Shown: positions 6,966-11,813 of the stretch, in pieces | How the letters are laid out: each line of letters begins with the position of its first letter | How positions within the stretch are numbered: position 1 is the first letter of the stretch | NCBI GenBank assembly: GCA_050734185.1 | Contig: JBOHUE010000176.1 | Coordinates: forward strand, 1-13,574 | Direction: 5' to 3' | Source: JAFALX01 sp050734185 | GTDB lineage: Bacteria; Chloroflexota; Dormibacteria; Aeolococcales; Aeolococcaceae | DNA length: 13,574 nt | The notes under the pieces: model-generated | Told to the model about the DNA's origin: nothing | Seen by the model: only the letters and a program-made list of their open reading frames with translations | The model's database searches: none | Translations under genes and position numbers: made by a program

Positions 6966-7709
6966 TCAGCCCCTGTTGCTCGCCGCATCGGCGGCCAGCA
7001 GTTCGGTCGCCAGGCGATCGACCGCCGCCACCACCGGCGAATCCGGGAACGCGTCCACCAGCGGGACGCCACGGCGGTCCGCCGCCTTCACGGACTCGTC
7101 GAAGGGAATGCGCAGCGCCGGCTCGAGTCCGGCATGGGCGGTCTCACCTCGCGACATGCTGGCGACCATCGTCAGTGGCCACGCGATCAGCAGGTCCTGC
7201 AGACGGCGCGCTGTGATCGCGGACGCCGGTTGCGGCGTCGTCAGCACGTAGCACTGCTCGGCAAACTCGAGGAACCGTCCGCACGAGACCGCGGTGGCGG
7301 CGTCGATGTCGGTGATGATGTCCCACCCCGAGTCCGAGACGCCGCGGACGATATCGCGCACGGCCATCAGCGAGTGGTCGTCGAGAAACGACGCACCGAG
7401 GATCTTGCCCGGGCACAGGTACAGGATCCCGTCCGGCCCCGGCTCGGCGTACCGCTCCAGCTCGGCCGTGGCGCTGGTGTCACCGTTCAGCCTCCACGCG
7501 AACGGACGAGGCAGCCCCTCGGTGTGCACCGAGATCCCCTCGGGCAGCATGGTCTCGCGCGGCGTCAGCCCGACGCTGTAGCCGAGCCCAGGGTTTGGGT
7601 CGAGGTCGAGCGCCAGCACACGCCGCCCGCGCTTCGCGAGGATGCGCGCGAGCGTCCCGGCGATCGTCGTCTTGCCGACGCCGCCCTTGCCGACGATCGC
7701 GAGACGCAA
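6966..7709 (-). CDS. CooC/MinD-like P-loop ATPase, third copy, divergent switch motif
   Basis: A 247-residue SIMIBI-class ATPase. Deviant Walker A is GKGGVGKTT (7-15), with the signature lysine at 8. ALDLDPNPGL (33-42) is the nucleotide-sensing DxD strand. GPDGILYLCPGKI (91-103) stands where CooC proteins have their cysteine motif. The switch II region reads ITDIDAA (132-138) instead of the DxEAG seen in the other two copies. The C-terminal part has RIPFDESV and a PDSP motif aligned with the other copies. The start is TTG at 7709, chosen because it gives MRLAIVGKGG, matching copy 1, and begins 4 bp after the stop of copy 2; the frame is open further up but that stretch is the shadow of copy 2. 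Third gene of the ATPase operon. Its client is unknown. Confidence 0.86.
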   Translation of the reverse strand: MRLAIVGKGGVGKTTIAGTLARILAKRGRRVLALDLDPNPGLGYSVGLTPRETMLPEGISVHTEGLPRPFAWRLNGDTSATAELERYAEPGPDGILYLCPGKILGASFLDDHSLMAVRDIVRGVSDSGWDIITDIDAATAVSCGRFLEFAEQCYVLTTPQPASAITARRLQDLLIAWPLTMVASMSRGETAHAGLEPALRIPFDESVKAADRRGVPLVDAFPDSPVVAAVDRLATELLAADAASNRG

Positions 7710-7713
7710 GCCC

Positions 7714-8475
7714 TCAGCCGACCGGGGCCGCCGCCGGCTCGGTGATCCGCGCTGCGATGGCGGCGATGGCCTGCATCGCGGGCGACGACGGGTCGAGGTC
7801 GAGCGGCGCCACACCGAGCATGTCCGCCTGCGCCAGCACCGGGTCCTCGGGGACGACGAAGACCGGGACACCCGTCGCCTCGGCGACGGCACGTTCGTCG
7901 TCGGGCGTGCGGACGCGGTTGGCGATCGCGAAGATCCGGGTCAACCCGAGCACGCCGCCGATGCGAACCGCGCGACGCGCGATGTCGATCGACTTGACGC
8001 TCGGCTCGCACACGGCGAGCAATGTGTCCTCGGCGCCGGGCTTTGCCCAGATCAGGTCGTTGAGGCCTGCTTCGAGGTCGCCGACGATGATCCGGCCATC
8101 TCCGACCAGATCTCCGAAGAGCGAGCGCGTGCTGGCGTGCGAGCCGCAGCACATGCACGCATCATCGCGACGAACGACCTCGCCCGTCGCCAGAAGAATC
8201 ACGCCGTCGGCCCTGACGGTTCCGAGGCGGTTGAGCATGTCTTCCGGGTCTGGCTTCGGATCGTGGTGCGTGTGACCACTCTCGACGAGATGATTGAACA
8301 CCGCCTTCACGCTGAGCAGCTGGTCATGGGTGAGCCCCAGCGGGATCCCCATGTTCGGGCTCGGGTCGCAGTCCAGCGCGATGACCGTGTTGCCGTTGCG
8401 CGCGAGCAGGCGCGACAGGGTGCCGGAGATGGTGGTCTTGCCGACGCCACCCTTGCCACCGACTGCGATCTTCAT
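7714..8475 (-). CDS. CooC-like metallochaperone ATPase, middle copy with CxCC motif
   Basis: A 253-residue ATPase of the CooC/MinD group. It has deviant Walker A GKGGVGKTT (7-15), ALDCDPSPN (33-41), and a switch DLEAG (133-137). Most telling is DACMCCGSHASTR: Cys107, Cys109 and Cys110 match the CxC region that binds metal at the dimer interface of CooC, the nickel-insertion ATPase of anaerobic CO dehydrogenase. A GHTHHD segment (67-72) adds histidines not seen in the other copies. The C-terminus (VPEDPVLAQADMLGVAPLD) aligns with copy 1. The ATG at 8475 overlaps the stop of copy 1 (ATGA) and has AGGAGG seven bases upstream. No CO dehydrogenase or other nickel enzyme is in the window, so the role as a nickel chaperone is inferred from family only. 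Confidence 0.9.
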   Translation of the reverse strand: MKIAVGGKGGVGKTTISGTLSRLLARNGNTVIALDCDPSPNMGIPLGLTHDQLLSVKAVFNHLVESGHTHHDPKPDPEDMLNRLGTVRADGVILLATGEVVRRDDACMCCGSHASTRSLFGDLVGDGRIIVGDLEAGLNDLIWAKPGAEDTLLAVCEPSVKSIDIARRAVRIGGVLGLTRIFAIANRVRTPDDERAVAEATGVPVFVVPEDPVLAQADMLGVAPLDLDPSSPAMQAIAAIAARITEPAAAPVG

Positions 8476-9209
8476 GCGTGTGCCTCCTCGGCGACCAGAC
8501 GGTCGGCGAGTCCCTCGATCGCCTTCACGCCCGGTGCGTCAGGGCAGAAATCGAGGGGCGCCCGGCCCAATTGGTCGGCCCTTGCCAGGTTAACGTCATA
8601 GGGAATGTTAACGTCCGGGTTGAGATCGAGGTGGGGGTTGGCGTTCTTGAAACGGCTGGACACGATGAGCGTCGGCATGTCGCCGAGAATGGGGATCAGA
8701 CGGCGCGCGGTGAGTCCCGACGTCCAGCCCGGGGTGATAACCAGCAGCGCCCGCTCCGCGAACTTGATGTAGCCCTCATACGGCGTGGTGGTGCCGGCCT
8801 CGAGATCGCCGATCACATCCCAGCCGGGGGCGTCGAAGCCGCGGGCGATCTCCTGCAGGGCCCTCGTGTTGCGCTTCACGACGTCCTTGTCCTCACGGAT
8901 CTTCCCCGGGGAGATGAAGCGAATGCCGTCAGGGCCCTCGATGCTGAAGCGCAGCCCGGCCTCGGTCGGTGTCAGCCCTGTCGCGAGCCGGTAGCCGTAC
9001 CAGGCAGCAGAGCGGTCGTCGGACTTCTCCGTGGCCTCCTCGGGCAGGCCGTCGTCGAGCGGCGGAACGCCGATGGTGTACGCGAGACCTGGGTTGGTGT
9101 CCATATCGATGGCGAGCACCTTGCGCCCGCGCCTCGCGAGAACACGCGCGAGCGTGCCCGCCAGAGTTGTCTTGCCGGCTCCGCCCTTGCCGACCACCGC
9201 CACCCGCAT
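8472..9209 (-). CDS. CooC/MinD-like P-loop ATPase, first copy, without cysteine motif
   Basis: A 245-residue ATPase and first gene of the operon. Deviant Walker A is GKGGAGKTT (7-15), followed by AIDMDTNPGL (33-42), GPDGIRFISPGKI (92-104) and switch DLEAG (135-139). The C-terminus has NIPYDVNLARADQLGRAPLD (201-220), clearly homologous to copies 2 and 3. The cysteines that define CooC are absent at the PGKI position, as in copy 3, so copies 1 and 3 form one sub-type. The ATG at 9209 has TGAGGAG about nine bases upstream. A TTGACA promoter lies 60 bp upstream. The stop overlaps the start of copy 2, giving translational coupling. ATP-dependent dimerisation is expected from the family; the target is unknown. 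Confidence 0.87.
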   Translation of the reverse strand: MRVAVVGKGGAGKTTLAGTLARVLARRGRKVLAIDMDTNPGLAYTIGVPPLDDGLPEEATEKSDDRSAAWYGYRLATGLTPTEAGLRFSIEGPDGIRFISPGKIREDKDVVKRNTRALQEIARGFDAPGWDVIGDLEAGTTTPYEGYIKFAERALLVITPGWTSGLTARRLIPILGDMPTLIVSSRFKNANPHLDLNPDVNIPYDVNLARADQLGRAPLDFCPDAPGVKAIEGLADRLVAEEAHA

Positions 9210-9246
9210 GCGCGTCTACTCCTCAGCCCCGACCAACGTTCGCATC

Positions 9247-9275
9247 ATGGTCCCCGCCAGCCGGGCGCGTGTCAA
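9247..9275 (-). promoter_or_regulatory. Candidate sigma70-type promoter of the ATPase operon
   Basis: On the minus strand a perfect TTGACA (9275-9270) is followed by a 17-base spacer and GACCAT (9252-9247). The -10 matches the consensus at only three of six positions but has the key A and final T. The predicted transcript would start near 9240 and give a leader of about 30 bases before the ATG at 9209. It lies in the divergent gap with the YCII gene. Confidence 0.45.
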
Positions 9276-9299
9276 CGTCGGGAGCGTGCCCTGCGCCCG

Positions 9300-9305
9300 T
9301 AGACT
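9300..9305 (+). promoter_or_regulatory. Possible -10 element for the YCII-quinone oxidoreductase operon
   Basis: TAGACT matches the TATAAT consensus at four of six positions and lies 41 bp before the GTG start at 9346. No good -35 element is found at a 16-18 base spacing, so this is a weak call based mostly on position. Confidence 0.22.
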
Positions 9306-9345
9306 CGGCGGGCGGAGTTCGCTTTTCTCTCTGGAGGGTGCGCGG

Positions 9346-9690
9346 GTGGCGAAGTACTTGGTGCTCTACAAATCGACGGCGACGGTCGCCGAACAGATGG
9401 CGGTGGCGCAGACCGACCCTGCTGCGGCGACGGCGGCCATGGAGCTGTGGGGACAGTGGGCGGCCAGGGCCGGCGACGCGTTGCTCGACATCGGTACGCC
9501 GCTGACCGACGTGGGGTCGGTGCCGGAAGGCAGCGGTGGCGGCGGACTCCACATCGGCGGCTACTCGATCCTGCAGGCAGACTCGGCCGCGGCGGCGACC
9601 GGCCTGCTCGCCGGTCACCCGCACTTCCATGCGCCGGGAGCGTCCATCGAGGTGCTCGAGTACCTGGCCATGCCGGGCGCCGGCGCCTGA
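9346..9690 (+). CDS. YCII-related (dimeric alpha-beta barrel) protein
   Basis: A 114-residue small protein. It opens VAKYLVLYKS and ends in SAAAATGLLAGHPHFHAPGASIEVLEYL, the layout of YCII-related domains: a first strand, a helix with the WGQWAARAGDALLDIGTPL segment, a glycine-rich turn, then a GHPH motif and last strand. Family members are small ferredoxin-like-fold enzymes or binding proteins related to chloromuconolactone dehalogenase; function here is open. The GTG at 9346 is chosen because GGAGGG (9333-9338) lies seven bases upstream and the family N-terminus begins there, although the frame is open from about 9031. It is divergent from the ATPase operon and probably co-transcribed with the oxidoreductase 39 bp downstream. 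Confidence 0.78.
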   Translation: MAKYLVLYKSTATVAEQMAVAQTDPAAATAAMELWGQWAARAGDALLDIGTPLTDVGSVPEGSGGGGLHIGGYSILQADSAAAATGLLAGHPHFHAPGASIEVLEYLAMPGAGA

Positions 9691-9729
9691 CGCGGCGTCC
9701 CCAGGCCGGATCGGCGCGTGCCGGCTGAG

Positions 9730-10710
9730 ATGAGAGCCGTCGTCTACGAGACCAGCGGACCTGCGGCGGACGTTCTGCATGTCGTCGACATGCCGGTGCC
9801 CGAGCCCGGACCCGGCGAGGTGCGCGTCCAGGTGCGTTATTCCGCGATCAACCCCACCGACTGGAAGTCGCGCGCGGGGTCGACGGCGCGGCCGATCCAG
9901 GGCTTCCAGATCCCGCATCACGACGGCGCCGGCGTCATCGATGCCGTTGGTGCGGGCGTGGATGCACGCCGGATCGGGCAGCGGGTCTGGGTGTTCCTCG
10001 CCGCTCATGGCAGCCCCTGGGGTACGGCCGCGGAGTGGACCGTCGTCCCGCAGGAACGCGCCGTGCCGCTGCCGGACGGAGTTTCGGACGAACTTGGCGC
10101 GAGCCTCGGCATCCCTGCGCTGACGGCACACATCTGCCTGTTCGCAGGCGGGGACGTCGCGACCCTTCCCGTCCTCGTCACCGGTGGCGCCGGAGCGGTC
10201 GGCCACTTTGCGATCGAGCTCGCCAAGGAGGCCGGCGCTCGCATCGCCGCGACGGTCAGCAGCGCCGAGAAGGCGACGCTGGCGCGAGCTGCCGGCGCCG
10301 ACTCGGTCGTGAACTATCACGACGCGGACGCGCTCCAACAGCTCAGCGCGTTCGCGCCGCATATGGCTCGCGTGGTGGAGGTCAACATCGCAGCGAACAT
10401 GGCGCTCGACCTCGCCCTCTCCGGCCCCGGGACTGTGATCGCGGCCTACGCGGCCGACGCGACGGACCCCACGCTGCCCGTCCGCGCGTGCATGGGCGCG
10501 AACCTCACGATGCGCTTCGTGCTCATCTACACGGTGGCCGCCGCGGAGCTGGATCGCGCTGTGGCCGGAGTGTCTGCGGCTCTTGGTGCCGGCGCGCTGA
10601 CGGAGCTGCCCGTCCGCCGCTATGCGCTCGAGGCGTGCGCTGCGGCCCAGGATGCGGTGCAGCAGGGCGCCATTGGAAAGGTGCTCCTCGACGTGGGCGC
10701 GACCGGATGA
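9730..10710 (+). CDS. Zinc-independent MDR family NADPH:quinone oxidoreductase
   Basis: A 326-residue medium-chain dehydrogenase/reductase. The N-terminal GroES-like half has MRAVVYETSG, VRVQVRYSAINPTDWKSRAG and IPHHDGAGVIDAVGAGV. The Rossmann half starts near residue 148 with VLVTGGAGAVGHFAIELAKEAGARI, the cofactor-binding loop being GGAGAVG (152-158). The structural zinc cysteines of alcohol dehydrogenases are absent, as expected for quinone oxidoreductase-type enzymes, which reduce quinones or enones with NADPH. The ATG at 9730 matches the usual MRAVVY start; an in-frame GTG at 9718 would add four residues and cannot be excluded. Neither start has a strong ribosome site. The TGA overlaps the ATG of the DUF3054 gene. 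Confidence 0.88.
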   Translation: MRAVVYETSGPAADVLHVVDMPVPEPGPGEVRVQVRYSAINPTDWKSRAGSTARPIQGFQIPHHDGAGVIDAVGAGVDARRIGQRVWVFLAAHGSPWGTAAEWTVVPQERAVPLPDGVSDELGASLGIPALTAHICLFAGGDVATLPVLVTGGAGAVGHFAIELAKEAGARIAATVSSAEKATLARAAGADSVVNYHDADALQQLSAFAPHMARVVEVNIAANMALDLALSGPGTVIAAYAADATDPTLPVRACMGANLTMRFVLIYTVAAAELDRAVAGVSAALGAGALTELPVRRYALEACAAAQDAVQQGAIGKVLLDVGATG

Positions 10711-11108
10711 AAGCAGTGCGTCTTCCGGCCGCGGTCGCACCGGTCGTCGACGCCGCCTGCCTCATGATCTTCGTCGCCGCGGGCCGCGAGAGCCACGACA
10801 TCGGCGCCGGAGCGAACTGGTACCTGACCGTGCTGTGGCCGTTTGCAGCCGGCTGGTTCGCGGTCGCCCTTGCGGACGGTCTCTATGTCCGGCGCTCGCG
10901 ACCGTGGGTGCGTCTGCTCGTCACGCTCGCCGGAGGCATCGCGATAGCGATGGTGTTGCGCGCGTCGGTCACGCAGCGTGCCACGCCGGCTGCATTCGTC
11001 GTGGTGGCGTATGTGTTCATCGCGTTGCTGACGTTCGGCTGGCGGCTCGTCGTCGCCGGGGTGCGCAGCGTGCTGCGTGGCCGCGGATCGCACGCGTCGA
11101 ACACGTAG
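10707..11108 (+). CDS. DUF3054 family small membrane protein
   Basis: A 133-residue integral membrane protein with four hydrophobic segments, near residues 8-26, 38-58, 66-86 and 93-117. The GRESHD motif (26-31) after the first segment and WPFAAGWFAVAL in the second are typical of the actinobacterial DUF3054 family, which has no known function. A short basic tail (RSVLRGRGSH) follows the last segment. The ATG overlaps the stop of the quinone oxidoreductase gene by 4 bp, so the two are translationally coupled. A membrane partner for a quinone reductase is conceivable but not shown. The 139-bp gap after it holds no clear terminator. Confidence 0.82.
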   Translation: MKAVRLPAAVAPVVDAACLMIFVAAGRESHDIGAGANWYLTVLWPFAAGWFAVALADGLYVRRSRPWVRLLVTLAGGIAIAMVLRASVTQRATPAAFVVVAYVFIALLTFGWRLVVAGVRSVLRGRGSHASNT

Positions 11109-11247
11109 CGTTTGCGGCGGTCGCCGGCGCCTCCGGGGAGTTCCATGTTCGGACTCCTGCTGCTACGCTTGATGTCGTCAGGAGACGGCGAAGGGACGGC
11201 GCGCCCGGTGGCGCTGCCGGCGCCGCGCAATCCATGAGGTGCAGGTC

Positions 11248-11802
11248 GTGAGTGAGAAGAAGAAGGGCCTTTTCGGCCGTATGTTCTCTGCGAACGGGAC
11301 GTCCGATGAGCCGTCGCCCGAGGAGGTGCAGCGCTGGCTGGGTCAGACGGGCCGCCGTCCCGGGTACGGCCCCGGCCCGAGTGGCTCTCAGCCGAGCAGC
11401 CAGCAGCCCACGGCATTCCAGGGCGGCTCGCCGGCGTCATCCGGACCGAGCGGCGCGCAGAGGCGGGCGTTCAGCGACCTCGCGAGCGGGTTTGCCGGCG
11501 GCTCCTCCGCACCGACCGCGCCCGGTCCGGGGTGGTCGCCCCCCGGGTACAGCAACACCACTGACGAGGACGACGACGACGAGGGAATCGGCGTCGAGAT
11601 CGCCAACGTCGGACCCACCGGTCCGCTGGCAGACGCCGGCCTCCGCGAGGGGGACATCATCGTGGCCGTCGACGGCGACGTGGTCGGCGACGAGGCCGAC
11701 CTCGCAGCTGCGCTCGGCTCGCTGGCCCCCGGACGCTCCGCGACCCTCGAGATCGTGCGCGGGAACTCGCGCATCACCGCGGTCGTCGTCGCCCCGGGCT
11801 GA
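11248..11802 (+). CDS. PDZ domain protein with disordered linker and no signal peptide
   Basis: A 184-residue protein. Residues 1-12 (VSEKKKGLFGRMF) are a lysine-rich start leading to a short amphipathic segment. Residues about 18-110 are low-complexity, rich in Pro, Gly, Ser and Gln, ending in an acidic DEDDDDE run. Residues about 113-184 form a PDZ domain: GIGVEIANVGPTGPLADAGLREGDIIVAVDGDVV, then ADLAAALGSLAPGRSATLEIV. This resembles the PDZ domains of HtrA/DegP-like proteases, but no protease domain, membrane helix or signal peptide is present, so it is probably an adaptor on the cytoplasmic side. The GTG at 11248 has GAGGT seven bases upstream; an in-frame GTG at 11239 would overlap that site. 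It is convergent with the helicase gene. Confidence 0.8.
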   Translation: MSEKKKGLFGRMFSANGTSDEPSPEEVQRWLGQTGRRPGYGPGPSGSQPSSQQPTAFQGGSPASSGPSGAQRRAFSDLASGFAGGSSAPTAPGPGWSPPGYSNTTDEDDDDEGIGVEIANVGPTGPLADAGLREGDIIVAVDGDVVGDEADLAAALGSLAPGRSATLEIVRGNSRITAVVVAPG

Positions 11803-11813
11803 GGCTCAGCCCG
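11795..11813. terminator. 19-bp palindrome covering two convergent stop codons
   Basis: CGGGCTGAG (11795-11803), a single central G, and CTCAGCCCG (11805-11813) form a perfect palindrome. As RNA it would fold as a 7-bp stem with a 5-base loop. The stop codons of the PDZ gene (11800-11802) and the helicase gene (11808-11806) lie symmetrically inside it. A bidirectional terminator is likely from position; no T-run follows. Confidence 0.5.

Noticed and set aside
8589..8615. Direct repeat of GTTAACGTC inside the first ATPase gene
   Set aside because: It encodes two DVN tripeptides with the same codons in the conserved IPYD region; a coding coincidence is enough, although the AT-rich codons are unusual here.
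8478..9302. Plus-strand frame opposite the first ATPase
   Set aside because: No recognisable domain and poor start context; the opposite strand encodes a clear P-loop ATPase.
9676..9687. 12-bp palindrome GGCGCCGGCGCC at the end of the YCII gene
   Set aside because: No loop or T-run, and simple GGC/GCC repeats are common in this base composition; not a convincing terminator.
9223..10740. Long open frame on the minus strand opposite the YCII and quinone oxidoreductase genes
   Set aside because: Arginine- and histidine-rich composition with no domain; it is the antisense shadow of high-GC genes with clear family matches.
11109..11247. Possible promoter or operator before the PDZ gene (CTCCTG...CAGGAG, TACGCT)
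   Set aside because: Six-base arms with a 19-bp gap and no matching -35/-10 pair; not distinguishable from chance.
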